Source: Steroidobacteraceae bacterium
GTDB taxonomy: Bacteria > Pseudomonadota > Gammaproteobacteria > Steroidobacterales > Steroidobacteraceae
Assembly: GCA_019634895.1 (NCBI GenBank)
Contig: JAHCAM010000005.1
Coordinates: 62,001-126,000, forward strand
DNA: 64,000 bases
Reading direction: 5' to 3'
The notes below the pieces were generated by a model. The model searched no databases and was not told the origin of the DNA. It saw only the letters and a list, made by a program, of their open reading frames with translations. Shown here piece by piece: positions 46,368 to 59,845 of this stretch (position 1 is its first letter; each line of letters begins with the position of its first letter). A program made the translations under genes and the position numbers.

Positions 46368-48137
46368 GTGGACGCAGAGGACGAGCGCACCCAGATCGAC
46401 CCGCGGGCCAACCCCTGGGCGATGCTGTCCGCGCTGCCGCTGTTCTCCGGCCTGCCGAAGAGCGTCGTGGATGACGCCGTCGCGGAGCTCGAGTGGACCT
46501 CGCTGCCGGGCGGGCGTGTGCTGTTCGAGGCGGGCTCGCCCGCGGACGCCGTCTACTTCGTCATCAGCGGCTGCCTCGGCGCCTTCGCGCCCGACGGCGA
46601 GCTGGTCGGGCGCATCACCGCCGGCGAGAGCGTCGGCGAGATGGGCCTGATCGTCGCGCGGCCGCGCGCCGCCACCGTGCGCGCGCTGCGGGACTCCGAG
46701 CTCGCCATGCTGTCCGCAGGCACCTTCGAGCGCGTGCTGCTCGGGCACCCGGAAGCGATCCTGCGGCTCGCCCGCCTCACCGTCGAGCGCCTCGAGGATG
46801 CGGCCGGCAGCCGCGAGCGGCGGGCGATGCCGCGCACGATCGCGCTGCTGCCGCGCCACGCCGACATCGACGTCGCGGCGCTGTCGGCGGACCTCGCCGG
46901 CGCCCTCTCCGTCTTTGGCCGCGTGGACTTCGTCAGCAGCCTGCGGGCGGGCAGCCACAGCCCGCAGTGGTTCCATGAACTCGAGTCGCGCAACGACTTC
47001 GTCGTCTACGTGGCCGACCCGGCCGACACGCCCTGGACCCGGCTGTGCCTGCGGCAGGCCGACGTGGTGCTGCTCGCGGCGCTCGCGACCGACGCGCCGG
47101 GCCTGTGGCAGGGTTTCGACGGACAGGACGCCGCCGTGCGGCGCGCCGAGCTGCTGCTGGTCCACCGTGGCCCGCTCGCGGCCGGCGCCGCGGGCCGCTG
47201 GCGCGCGCTGCTGCCGGTGACGCCGATCCATCACCTGCGCGGCCCGCAGGACTGCCCGCGCCTCGCGCGGCTGCTGACCGGGCGCGCGGTCGGCCTGGTG
47301 ATGTCCGGGGGCGGCGCGCGCGGTTTCGCGCATCTCGGCGTGGTGCGCGCGCTGCGCGAGCACGGCGTGCCGATCGACCTGGTCGGCGGCTCCAGCATGG
47401 GCGGCATCCTCGCCGCGGGCGTCGCCGCCGACTGGAGCGACGCCGAACTCGTCGAGCGCTTCCGCCGCTGCTTCGTGGACACCAACCCGCTCGCGGACTT
47501 CACGCTGCCGCTGGTGTCGCTGGTGGCCGGCCGCAAGGTCGGCCGGCTGCTGCGGCATGAGCTGGGCGAGGTCGACATCGAGGACCTGCCGCTGCCGTTC
47601 TTCTGCGTGTCCTCGAACCTCACCACCGGGCGCGTGGCGGTGCACCAGCGCGGGCCGCTGTGGCGCTGGCTGCGGGCCTCGGTCGCGATCCCCGGGGTGC
47701 TGCCGCCGGTGTTCCACGGCGGCGAGGTCTACGTGGACGGCGGCACCATGAACAACCTGCCGGTGGACGTGATGCGGGCCAAGGGCCGCGGCCCGGTGAT
47801 CGGCGTGGACGTCGGCACCGACCGCGCGTTCACCACCGACGTCGAGGCGACCGAGGCACCCTCGGTCTGGAAGCTGTTCCGGGGCGGCCGGCGCCGGCGC
47901 CCCAACATCCTGCAGATCCTGTGGCGCTCGGGCATGGTGAACGCGACTGCGATCACCAAGGAACGCCGCGCGCAGAGCGACCTGCTGCTGACGCCGGCGC
48001 TCGAGTCGCTCGACCTGCTGGACTGGAAGTCCTTCGGGCGCGCGATCGACATCGGCTATCGCGACGCCTGCGAGAAGCTGGCCGGCGGCGCGCTCGAGCG
48101 GCTGCGCGCGGCCTACGAACCGCCGGCCGGCGGCTGA
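46368..48137 (+). CDS. Cyclic-nucleotide-binding, patatin-like phospholipase (NTE-like)
   Basis: A 589-residue protein. Residues about 20-140 form a cNMP-binding domain (LFSGLPKSVVDDAV, GESVGEMGLIVARPRAATV). A middle region (about 150-300) resembles the central part of bacterial NTE proteins. The patatin domain starts near 305 with the oxyanion SGGGARGFAHLGVVRA, nucleophile GGSSMGGI and catalytic aspartate in YVDGGTMNNLPV. Likely a lysophospholipase gated by a nucleotide or another ligand. GTG at 46368; a longer frame from 46299 would cross the divergent gene's start. Its end overlaps the symporter gene by 25 bases. Confidence 0.88.
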   Translation: MDAEDERTQIDPRANPWAMLSALPLFSGLPKSVVDDAVAELEWTSLPGGRVLFEAGSPADAVYFVISGCLGAFAPDGELVGRITAGESVGEMGLIVARPRAATVRALRDSELAMLSAGTFERVLLGHPEAILRLARLTVERLEDAAGSRERRAMPRTIALLPRHADIDVAALSADLAGALSVFGRVDFVSSLRAGSHSPQWFHELESRNDFVVYVADPADTPWTRLCLRQADVVLLAALATDAPGLWQGFDGQDAAVRRAELLLVHRGPLAAGAAGRWRALLPVTPIHHLRGPQDCPRLARLLTGRAVGLVMSGGGARGFAHLGVVRALREHGVPIDLVGGSSMGGILAAGVAADWSDAELVERFRRCFVDTNPLADFTLPLVSLVAGRKVGRLLRHELGEVDIEDLPLPFFCVSSNLTTGRVAVHQRGPLWRWLRASVAIPGVLPPVFHGGEVYVDGGTMNNLPVDVMRAKGRGPVIGVDVGTDRAFTTDVEATEAPSVWKLFRGGRRRRPNILQILWRSGMVNATAITKERRAQSDLLLTPALESLDLLDWKSFGRAIDIGYRDACEKLAGGALERLRAAYEPPAGG

Positions 48138-49495
48138 CGACGGCGGTCGAGCGCCAGCACCAGCGCGAGCGCCACGAAGAAAGGTCCGAGGCGCTCGAGC
48201 ACGTCGCCCGGCGCGTCCGGCATCAGGTAGAAGGCGACGGTCAGCAGGAATCCCGCCAGCATCCCGGCAAGGCCTGCGGCCGGCGCCGGGCGGCGGCCGG
48301 CGGCTGCGAGCACGACCAGCGGCCCGAAGGCCGCGCCCAGCGCGTTCCAGGCGAACAGCACGCGGCTGTAGATCGCCTCCGGCACGAAGATCGCGAGCGC
48401 GACCGCCGCCAGCGAGAAGGCGAGCAGTGCCGCGCGCGTGCGCGCCAGCGAGATCCTGCGGTCCACGTCCACGGTGACGCTGGACGTCGCCGTGATCAGC
48501 TGGCTGTCGACCGTGGACATGATCGCGGACATGACCGCGACCGCGATGACGCCGGCGAAGACCGGCGGCAGCCAGGCCTGCGCGGCGATGTAGAGCACCT
48601 GCTCGCCGTTGCCGGGCGGGGCCGCCAGCGCGCGGCCGGCCCAGCCGGCGACCAGCATGCCGGCGAGGATCAGCGCGATCCAGGCGATCGCGATGATGCC
48701 GCCCTTGCGGATCGCGGCGTCGTCGCGCGCGGCCATGAAGTGGTTGACGACGTGCGGCTGCCCGAATGCGCCCAGCCCGATGCCGAAGATGCCGGCGACG
48801 AATGCCAGGCCGCCCAGTGCAGCGGGCGCGGATGGCGACGGCGCCGCGGCCGCGGCCAGCACCGCATCGAGGCCGCCGGTCGCCACGATGCCGGCGACCG
48901 GCAGCACGACGGCGATGGCGAGCATCAGCGCGCCCTGCACGAAGTCGGTCACGCTCGCGGCCCAGAAGCCGCCCGCCAGCGTGTAGGCGACGGTGACGGC
49001 CGCGCCGGCCAGGATGCAGGCCTCGACCGGCAGGCCGAGCGTGACCGCGAACGCCTGGCCGGCCGCATCGAACTGCGCGGCGACGTAGAACAGGAAGGAC
49101 AGCAGGATGATCGCCGCTGCCACGCGCCGGTGGTGCCGGCGCTGGTGGCCGCCGAACAGCAGCTGCACCAGCGACAGGCTGCCGTCCGCCGCCGACAGGC
49201 GCCGCAGCCGCGGCGCGATCCAGAGCCAGTTGACGCAGTAGCCGGCGACCACCGAGGCCCAGATCCAGGCGGCGTCGAGGCCCCACAGGAACGCCGCGCC
49301 GCTGACGCCGGCGAGCGTCCAGGCCGAGGATTGCGTGGCGCCCTGGGAGAGCGCCGCGACCCACGGCCCGAGCCGCCGCCCGCTCAGGAAGAAATCCGCG
49401 GCGTCGCGCGTGCGGCGCGTCGCCCAGGCGCCGATCGCGAGCATCAGCGCGCCATAACCGGCGATCGTCAGGATCGCCCAGCCGCGCAGGTCCAT
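48113..49495 (-). CDS. Sodium:solute symporter (SSS/PutP family)
   Basis: A 460-residue membrane transporter with about 13 helices. It begins WAILTIAGYGALMLAIGAW and has the family segment RDAADFFLSGRRLGPWVAALS, SQGATQSSAWTLAGVSGAAF and the sodium-site region MSAIMSTVDSQLITATSSV. Resembles the proline/panthothenate group. The start is 18 bases from the divergent HyuA-HyuB gene, so it might import a substrate such as an oxoproline or hydantoin; that is inference from position. Confidence 0.9.
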   Translation of the reverse strand: MDLRGWAILTIAGYGALMLAIGAWATRRTRDAADFFLSGRRLGPWVAALSQGATQSSAWTLAGVSGAAFLWGLDAAWIWASVVAGYCVNWLWIAPRLRRLSAADGSLSLVQLLFGGHQRRHHRRVAAAIILLSFLFYVAAQFDAAGQAFAVTLGLPVEACILAGAAVTVAYTLAGGFWAASVTDFVQGALMLAIAVVLPVAGIVATGGLDAVLAAAAAPSPSAPAALGGLAFVAGIFGIGLGAFGQPHVVNHFMAARDDAAIRKGGIIAIAWIALILAGMLVAGWAGRALAAPPGNGEQVLYIAAQAWLPPVFAGVIAVAVMSAIMSTVDSQLITATSSVTVDVDRRISLARTRAALLAFSLAAVALAIFVPEAIYSRVLFAWNALGAAFGPLVVLAAAGRRPAPAAGLAGMLAGFLLTVAFYLMPDAPGDVLERLGPFFVALALVLALDRRRQPPAGGS

Positions 49496-49513
49496 GCGCT
49501 AGTCTAACCGTGC

Positions 49514-53097
<3,584 letters not shown>

Positions 53098-53101
<4 letters not shown>

Positions 53102-54717
53102 GCCGACTCGGCCTCCGGCAGGTCGAGTTCCGCGAGTGCCTGGGTGAGGCCGGTGTCCGGGACGCCGGCCAGGTTGGGACTCACGACCTGCACGCGGCTG
53201 CCGCCGGCGCGATGGCTCACCAGCCAGGCATGGAAGCCGCCCGGACGCGCCGCCGGGATGCCGAACATCAGGTTGAAGACGCCCTGGTCGCGCTGGCGCT
53301 CGCGGTTCAGCCGTTCGCTGCACAGCACGAACCAGCGGTCGCCCGGCTCGCGGTGCGAGAACGCGCCGCGGTCCTCGAGTCCCGCGAGGAAGGCGTGCAC
53401 CTGTGCCGCCGCGCGCCGCCAGGTCGCCGCCTCGTTCGGCTCGAACACCACCCAGCGCGTGCCGCGCTCGATGCTGTTGACCACGAACAGCGCGAAGCGC
53501 CGCGCCGGCAGCGAGCGCCAGTCGGTGCTGCCCGCGCCGGGGCCCGCGAGCGTGCACGGCGCCGGCTGCGGGCGCCCCGGGCGGCGCACGGTCTGCACCG
53601 TGTTGACGCCGCAGGCCGCGAGCCGCGCGCGTGCCGCGTCATCCACCGCGCAGGCGGGCTTCAGGCCCGGGCGCAGCACGTACTCCTCCCCGGTCGCCGA
53701 CCACACCGGCCACAGCTCGGAGGCGCGCGACATCATGCCGGCGACCGCGCCCGAAGGCGCGAAGGCCTCGAAGCGGCCGCGGAGCTTGTCGTAGCCGAGC
53801 AGCCGCGGGAAGAACAGGCATGCGGAATCGGAGGGCAGCGGCCAGCCGCGCATCTCGGCCAGCGCGCGCGCCGCCGAGTCCCAGGCCAGCGGCGGGTCCA
53901 CCAGCAGGATCGCGCGGCGCTCGCGGCAGTAGCGGTTCGCGACCAGCAGCGTGCTGGCGCCGAGGTCCACGTCGCGCGCGAGCGGCGGGATGCACAGCAG
54001 GTTGAACTCTTCCGCGCCGTCGAGCGCGAACAGCCCGGTGCGCTTCGCGGCGGAGCCGATGACGTCGTAATCGGTGAGCGGGCCGCCATCGTCGCCGTCC
54101 GGGTTCGACAGCACGTAGCCGGCGAGCCCGCGCGAGCCGGGCGGCGGCGTCGCGTCGGGCCGCCACCCCGGCAGCTCGCCGTCGACGCGCGCGAGCTGCG
54201 ATTCGGCGAGCACCAGCGTCACGTTCCTCGCGCTGTCCGCGCGCAGCGACACGCGGCGGAAGATCTCCTGGTCCTCGATGTGCTCGGAGCCCGGCGTGCG
54301 CACGCGCTGCAGCACCAGGTTGAAGCAGTCGTCCTCGTTGTCGCCGATGCCGTCGTAGTCCACGGCGGCGCGCAGGAACTCGCGCGTGCCGGGCGCCAGC
54401 GCGCGCAGCACCAGCGCCTGCGGGCCGGCGGGCAGCGCCAGCGTGCAGCTCCTCGCCCCGTTCGCGACGCGCACCACGACGGCGGTGCGGCCGCCGTTCT
54501 CGAAGAACTGCTCCACCGCGTAGGACAGCGTCGAGGGCTGCCACAGGCCGCCGAAGACGCGCTGGAACTCGGCGAAGCCGGTCAGCGTGACCGGGTGGTC
54601 GACCGGGCCGCGCAGGCAGCGGCCGACGAACGCGGTGATCGCGGTCGGTGCCTCCGCAATCGGCAATTGAGAACCGGCTTCTTCGAGTACCTGTATGCCG
54701 GCCAGCCGTTCCGCCAC
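53098..54717 (-). CDS. Contractile tail-sheath-like protein, solitary
   Basis: A 539-residue protein of the phage/contractile-injection sheath family. N-terminal pattern: AITAFVGRCLRGPVDHPV, FAEFQRVFGGLW, YAVEQFFENGGRTAVVVRV. Central: FAPSGAVAGMMSRASELWPVW. C-terminal: RRFALFVVNSIERGTRWVVF and EPNEAATW, then FHAWLVSHRAGGSRVQVVSPN. These are the structural core motifs of sheath domains. No tube, baseplate, spike or AAA gene is nearby; both neighbours are metabolic or transport genes. GTG start with AGGGAG. Base composition looks like the neighbours'. It could be a resident domesticated gene; function unknown. Confidence 0.82.
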
Positions 54718-54762
54718 CGGTCACTCCCTGCGCATTCGGCTCAGATTAACATACGCGAACGC

Positions 54763-55680
54763 ATGCAGGCCGGCCCCGGCAACTGGAAACTCGGGTTCAC
54801 GATGTCGCTGACCACGGCCGTGCTGTGGGGCTTGCTGCCGATCGCGCTCAAGGTCGCGCTGACCGGCATGGACGCGGTGACGATCACCTGGTGGCGCTTC
54901 GCGGTCTCGATGGCCGGCCTCGGCGCCTTCCTGGCCTGGCGCGGACAGCTGCCGCGGCTCGCCGGCGCCGGCCGCACGGGCTGGGTGCTGCTCGCGGTCG
55001 CGCTCGCGATGCTGCTCGCGAACTACGTGCTCTACCTCGTCGCGCTCGACCACACCACGCCCTCGGTCGCGCAGGTGGTGATCCAGCTTGCGCCGCTGCT
55101 GCTGCTGCTCGGCGGCGTGTTCGTGTTCAAGGAACGATTCGCGCCGTCGCAGTGGCTCGGGTTCGCGGTGCTGGCCGTCGGACTGCTGCTGTTCTTCAAT
55201 CGCCGGCTGCCCGAGCTGCTGCGCCCGGCCGAGGGCCTGGGCCTCGGCGTGCTGCTGATGATTGTCGCGGCGGTCGCCTGGGCGGTCTACGGGCTGCTGC
55301 AGAAGCAGCTGCTCCGCCGCTTCAGCGCGCGCCAGGTGCTGTGGCTGCTGTACGCGGGCGCGACCATCGCGCTGCTGCCGTTCTCGGCGCCCATGCTGGT
55401 GCGCGGGCTCGACGGCCTGCAGCTCGGGATGCTCGGATTCTGCTGCGCCAACACGCTGGTCGCCTATGGCGCCTTCGGCGAGGCGCTGCATCACTGGGAC
55501 GTCTCGCGCGTGAGCGCCGTGCTCTCGACCGCGCCGCTGGTCACGATCACGGCGATGTGGGCGATCGAGCGCATGGGTCTTGGCCTGGTGCCGCCCGAGG
55601 GCCTGAACGCACTCTCGACCGTGGGGGCACTCGCGGTGGTCGCCGGTTCGATGGTCTCCGCGCTGGCGGCGCGGCGCTAG
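54763..55680 (+). CDS. EamA/DMT-family membrane transporter
   Basis: A 305-residue protein with ten predicted helices in two EamA repeats. The first runs from LTTAVLWGLLPIALKVAL to GLLLFFNRRLPELL and the second from GVLLMIVAAVAWAVYGLLQK onward. Typical of drug/metabolite exporters (RhaT/PecM-like). ATG at 54763; the frame upstream is antisense to the sheath gene. A -10-like TAACAT ends ten bases before the ATG and no ribosome binding site is seen. Confidence 0.88.
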   Translation: MQAGPGNWKLGFTMSLTTAVLWGLLPIALKVALTGMDAVTITWWRFAVSMAGLGAFLAWRGQLPRLAGAGRTGWVLLAVALAMLLANYVLYLVALDHTTPSVAQVVIQLAPLLLLLGGVFVFKERFAPSQWLGFAVLAVGLLLFFNRRLPELLRPAEGLGLGVLLMIVAAVAWAVYGLLQKQLLRRFSARQVLWLLYAGATIALLPFSAPMLVRGLDGLQLGMLGFCCANTLVAYGAFGEALHHWDVSRVSAVLSTAPLVTITAMWAIERMGLGLVPPEGLNALSTVGALAVVAGSMVSALAARR

Positions 55681-55687
55681 CGCCGGT

Positions 55688-56896
55688 TCAGGGCCCGGTG
55701 CTCGCCGTGCCGGCGGCGGCATCCGCGGGCCTGGCGAATCTCGGGTCGCCGGCGTACTGGTCCTCGACCCCGTTCCAGTTCGCACCCTGCGGGATGGCGT
55801 TGCGCACCCGCGGGGCCTGCGCGATCGCCGCCGCCAGTTCCGGCGCCGGTCCCGGACCGACTGCGATGGCGATGCCGTGCGGTTGCGCCGCCGCCGCCTC
55901 GATGCGCTGCCAGTCGATCGCCGCCGCCTGTTCCGCGACCTTCTTCCACAATGGCGTCGCCGGCTTCTTCGTCTTCTGGCGCAGCGCCTTCGGCACGTCC
56001 GACCAGTCGCGCTGGTCGTCAACCTGCGGCCCGTAGGCCTGCAGCAGCAGCCGGTCGCCGTGCCAGCCCAGCAGGTAGGGCTGGTTCACCACGGTGACCC
56101 GGGTGCCGTCCGGCACCAGCTCGTAGATCCGCGCGATGTCCTCCGGATACAGGCGGATGCAGCCGGCGCTCGCGCGCATGCCGACGGCCGGCGGCTTGTT
56201 GGTGCCGTGGATCAGGTAGCTCGGCCAGCCGAGGCGCATCACGTGGCGGCCCAGCGGATTCTCGGGCCCGGGCGGCACCCTGGCGGGGAGGATGTCGCCC
56301 TCCTTCTCGTGTTCCCGCCGCACCGACAGCGGCGGCGTCCACACCGGGTCCTTGGCCCGCGACACGACCTTGGTGGTGCCCTCGGGGGTGGCCCAGCCGA
56401 CCTTGCCGATGCCGATGGGGTGCGTGTACACCTCGACCGGCCCGTCCTTCGGCGCATCCTTCGGCCGCTTCGGATAGTAATAGAGGCGCATCGCCGCGAG
56501 GTTCAGCACCAGGCCCTCGCGCGGCGCGTCCGGCAGGACGAACTCAGTCGGCAGCACGATCGGCGTGCCCGCGCCCGGCAGCCAGGGATCGACGCCGGGA
56601 TTGGCGCGCACCAGTTCCTCGTAGCCGACGTTGAAGCGCCGTGCGATGTCCGCGAAGGTGTCCTCGTGGAACGCGTGGGTGACCTGCAGCCGGCCGACCA
56701 CGTCCTGGCCGGGACCCACGACGAAGTGATGGGTCGCGCTGGCCAACGGCAGCGGCGCCGCCGCCTGTGCCGCCGCCGCCGTGGGCGGCTCGCCCTCGCG
56801 CGGCGGCTTGCGCCACAGCGATTCGAACGGCGTGCAGGCTGCCGCGGCGACGAGCGTCGCGGGGATCAGCAGCAGGCGCGGCGCCAAGCGCATCAT
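55688..56896 (-). CDS. L,D-transpeptidase with LysM-like domain, lipoprotein
   Basis: A 402-residue YkuD-family enzyme that cross-links peptidoglycan or attaches lipoproteins to it. Lipobox-like VAAAACTP near residue 20. A LysM-like segment (EDTFADIARRFNVGYEELVRANP) is followed by the YkuD domain with HGTNKP and RASAGCIRLYPEDI, catalytic cysteine 246. The C-terminal ~100 residues are Ala/Pro-rich, as in ErfK-type proteins. It begins 58 bases after the M13 peptidase gene stop. Confidence 0.92.
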   Translation of the reverse strand: MMRLAPRLLLIPATLVAAAACTPFESLWRKPPREGEPPTAAAAQAAAPLPLASATHHFVVGPGQDVVGRLQVTHAFHEDTFADIARRFNVGYEELVRANPGVDPWLPGAGTPIVLPTEFVLPDAPREGLVLNLAAMRLYYYPKRPKDAPKDGPVEVYTHPIGIGKVGWATPEGTTKVVSRAKDPVWTPPLSVRREHEKEGDILPARVPPGPENPLGRHVMRLGWPSYLIHGTNKPPAVGMRASAGCIRLYPEDIARIYELVPDGTRVTVVNQPYLLGWHGDRLLLQAYGPQVDDQRDWSDVPKALRQKTKKPATPLWKKVAEQAAAIDWQRIEAAAAQPHGIAIAVGPGPAPELAAAIAQAPRVRNAIPQGANWNGVEDQYAGDPRFARPADAAAGTASTGP

Positions 56897-56954
56897 GGCC
56901 CGGCATTATCCACGCAAAGCGCCTCCCGCGGCCAGTCGGCGGCCGCGCGGCGTC

Positions 56955-58979
56955 TCACCAGATCTTCACGCGCTCCGCGGCGGGCCGCCAGAGCCTGTCG
57001 CCCTCGCGCAGGCCGAAGGCCGCGTAGAATTCGTCCATGTTGGCCACCACGCCGTTGGCGCGGAATTCCGAGGGCGAATGGGGATCGGTCAGGACGACCT
57101 CGCGCATCAGTCCTTCGCGCCACTTGGTGCGCCAGGCCTGCGCATAGCCCAGGAAGAAGCGCTGCGGGCCGGTGAAGCCGTCGATCACCGGCGGCTCGGA
57201 ACCGTCCAGGGACGCGACGTAGGCGGCGTAGGCGACCGCGGCGCCCGACAGGTCGCCTATGTTCTCGCCGAGCGTGAGCTCGCCGTTGACGTTGAGTCCC
57301 GGCAGCGCCTCGAAAGCGGAGTACTGCTTCACCAGCCCCGCCGCCCTCTGCATGAACTTGTCGTTGTCCTCCGCCGTCCACCAGTCGCGCAGGTTGCCGT
57401 CGCCGTCGTACTGGCGGCCCTTGTCGTCGAAGCCGTGGCTGATCTCGTGGCCGATCACCGCGCCGATCGCGCCGTAGTTGACGGCGTCGTCCGCGGCCAT
57501 GTTGAACAGCGGCGGTTGCAGGAACGCGGCCGGGAACACGATCTCGTTGTTGGTCGGCAGGTAGTAGGCGTTGACGGTCTGCGGCGTCATGAACCACTCG
57601 GTCGGGTCCTTGGGCTGCCCCGCACGCGCCGCCTGCCAGTTCCACTCGAACTGGTTCGCGCGCATCACGTTGCCCGCGAGATCGTCGCGCCGGATGACGA
57701 GGCCGGTGTAATCACGCCACTGGTCCGGGTAGCCGATCTTGACGTTGATCTTGCGAAGCTTCGCGTGCGCCTCCGCCCGGGTCGCCGGGCTCATCCACTC
57801 GAGTGAGTCGATGCCGCGGTCGAATGCCTGCAGCAGGTTTTGCACCAGTTCGTCCATGCGCTGCTTGGCCTGCGGCGGGAAGTGCCGCGCGACGTACTCG
57901 GCGCCGATCGCCTCGCCCATCGCACTGTCGGTCTCCTGCACCGCGCGTTTCCAGCGCGGGCGCAGCTGCTCGGTCCCGCGCAGCGTGCGCGAGTTGAAGT
58001 CGAACGAGGCCTCGACGAAATCCGAGGACAGCACGCGCGCATAGGCGCCGATCGCGCGCACCTTCAGGTAGTCCCTCCACACCGCGAGATCCGCGTCGTG
58101 CAGGTGGCCGCCGAGCGCCGTCGCGTAGCCCGGCTGGCGCAGGATGAAGTCGCCGGCCGGCAGGCCGGTGGCCGCGTGGAAGCCCTTCCAGTCGAACGCG
58201 GGCGCCAGCGCCGCGGCGGACTCGAGGCCGTGGCGGTTGTAGGTCGCGATCGGGTCGCGGTTCTGCACCGGCGTCCACTGGTCCGTTGCGATCCCCGTTT
58301 CGAGCTCGAGGATCTTCGCGGCCCGCGCCGCGCCGTCCGCCTCGCCCGCGAGTTCGAGGAGCTTCGCCAGGTACAGCACGTACTTGCCGCGGAACCCGAC
58401 GTACTCGTCCTCCTCGCGCAGGTAATAGTCGCGGTTCGGCATGCCGAGGCCGGACTGGCTCAGGTAGGCGACGTTGTGCGTGGAATTGCGCGCGTCGGGA
58501 AAGACGTAGATGCCCAGCGGCACGCTGATGCCGAGGCCCTGGGCGCGGCCGAAGAAGCGCGCCAGCGCGGCGGGCCCGTCGATCGCGGAGATCTCGGCGA
58601 AAATCGGTGCCAGCGGCTTGACGCCCAGCGCCTCGACCCGCGCCTCGTCCATGAAGCTCGCGTACATGTCGCCGAGCCGCTGCATGGCGGGCGTCCCGTC
58701 CGCGCCCGCGGCCGCAGCCTCGAGCAGGATCTTCTGCACGTCCTCCTGCGCCTTCTCGAACAGCATGATGCCGATGCCGGCGCTGGCGTATTCGGCCGGG
58801 AACGGCGTGTTCTCGAGCCAGGTGCCGTTCACGAAGCGGAACAGGTCGTCCTGCGGGCGCACGCTCCGGTCCATCGCCGACAGGTCGATGCCGGAAACGG
58901 GCGGCGGGGCGGCATCGTCGGCGGCGGCGGTGGCGCAGGCGGCCAGCGCCAGCGCGGGCAGGAACTTGTGCAGGTTCAT
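56955..58979 (-). CDS. M13-family zinc metallopeptidase (neprilysin/PepO-like), lipoprotein
   Basis: A 674-residue secreted endopeptidase for small peptides. Lipobox-like ALALAACAT near the N terminus. Catalytic HEISH at 511-515, the third zinc ligand in GENIGDLSG, and the substrate motif VNAYYLPTNNEIVFP. The C terminus ends in KIW as in the family. GGAGA precedes the ATG, and a minus-strand TATACT (59014-59009) is a good -10 box upstream. Confidence 0.94.
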   Translation of the reverse strand: MNLHKFLPALALAACATAAADDAAPPPVSGIDLSAMDRSVRPQDDLFRFVNGTWLENTPFPAEYASAGIGIMLFEKAQEDVQKILLEAAAAGADGTPAMQRLGDMYASFMDEARVEALGVKPLAPIFAEISAIDGPAALARFFGRAQGLGISVPLGIYVFPDARNSTHNVAYLSQSGLGMPNRDYYLREEDEYVGFRGKYVLYLAKLLELAGEADGAARAAKILELETGIATDQWTPVQNRDPIATYNRHGLESAAALAPAFDWKGFHAATGLPAGDFILRQPGYATALGGHLHDADLAVWRDYLKVRAIGAYARVLSSDFVEASFDFNSRTLRGTEQLRPRWKRAVQETDSAMGEAIGAEYVARHFPPQAKQRMDELVQNLLQAFDRGIDSLEWMSPATRAEAHAKLRKINVKIGYPDQWRDYTGLVIRRDDLAGNVMRANQFEWNWQAARAGQPKDPTEWFMTPQTVNAYYLPTNNEIVFPAAFLQPPLFNMAADDAVNYGAIGAVIGHEISHGFDDKGRQYDGDGNLRDWWTAEDNDKFMQRAAGLVKQYSAFEALPGLNVNGELTLGENIGDLSGAAVAYAAYVASLDGSEPPVIDGFTGPQRFFLGYAQAWRTKWREGLMREVVLTDPHSPSEFRANGVVANMDEFYAAFGLREGDRLWRPAAERVKIW

Positions 58980-59008
58980 CCGCGATCTCCAGGGTATCGG
59001 GGGCGCGC

Positions 59009-59014
59009 AGTATA
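59009..59014 (-). promoter_or_regulatory. -10 box TATACT for the M13 peptidase gene
   Basis: The minus-strand hexamer TATACT is 29 bases upstream of the ATG at 58979, leaving room for a leader with GGAGA. No matching -35 sequence is seen in the GC-rich DNA upstream. Confidence 0.35.
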
Positions 59015-59092
59015 AGGCAGCGGCGATCGGTGCCGGTTCCGCGCCGCGACCAGGCGTTGCGCGGGCGGGACGAATGCGCGCGCCGCCACGGC

Positions 59093-59845
59093 TCAGGCCC
59101 GCGCGGCCTTCACCACCAGCGGCCAGCGGACCGCGCGCCGGCCCTCGCCCCAGGCAGCCGCGAGGGCCGGCACGAGCAGCGCCATCGGGTCGCGGGCGCT
59201 GCGCGCGCGGCAGCGCGCGACGGCCGACCAGGTGCCGACGTAGCCCAGCATCGCGGCGCAGTCCCAGACGGCTTCCATCGCAAACGGCGGCGTCGCCAGC
59301 GGCGCGAACGGCAGCGCGAGCCCGCGGTAGCCCTCGTCCACGAGCCGGCGCTCGCGCGGCCAGTACGGACCCACGGCATCGCGCGCGAAGTCCAGCAGGA
59401 TGCGGTCCACCTCGGGCGTCACCGTGCAGTACGCGTAGCTCCAGATCGCGAGCACGCCGCCCGGCTTCAGCACCCGCGCCGCCTCCCGGCAGAACGCCGG
59501 CCAGTCGAACCAGTGCGCGGCCTGCGCGGCGCCCAGCAGGTCCGCGGCGTGGTCCGGCAGGGACAGCGACTCTGCGGTCTCGTGCCGGTACTCGATGCGC
59601 GGGTGCGGCGGCGCCGCCCGGAGCTGCGCCAGGGAGGGCTCGCAGCCGATGACGGCATCAAAATGTCCCGCGAGCGCGAGCGCCGCCTGCCCATTGCCGG
59701 TGCCGACGTCCACTGCCAGGGCGCGTGCAGGCGCCTCGGCGGCCAGCCAGTCGAAGAGTGCCGGCGGGTAGCCGGGGCGGTAGCGGCCGTAGTCGGCGGC
59801 CTGCGCGGAAAAATGATCCGGGAACGCCGGCCGCCGGGCATTCAC
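59093..59845 (-). CDS. Class I SAM-dependent methyltransferase
   Basis: A 250-residue methyltransferase of the Methyltransf_11 type. SAM motif VDVGTGNGQAALAL, acidic loop in IGCEPSLAQL, motif around LPDHAADLLGAAQAAHWFDW, and post-I VLKPGGVLAIWSY. The family includes small-molecule methyltransferases; the substrate is unknown. ATG overlaps the lapA stop by four bases. Confidence 0.85.
   Translation of the reverse strand: MNARRPAFPDHFSAQAADYGRYRPGYPPALFDWLAAEAPARALAVDVGTGNGQAALALAGHFDAVIGCEPSLAQLRAAPPHPRIEYRHETAESLSLPDHAADLLGAAQAAHWFDWPAFCREAARVLKPGGVLAIWSYAYCTVTPEVDRILLDFARDAVGPYWPRERRLVDEGYRGLALPFAPLATPPFAMEAVWDCAAMLGYVGTWSAVARCRARSARDPMALLVPALAAAWGEGRRAVRWPLVVKAARA

Noticed and set aside
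45792-49364. Minus-strand open frame of 1190 codons across four genes
   Set aside because: It runs antisense or out of frame through the hydrolase, ATL, patatin and symporter genes and shows no domain.
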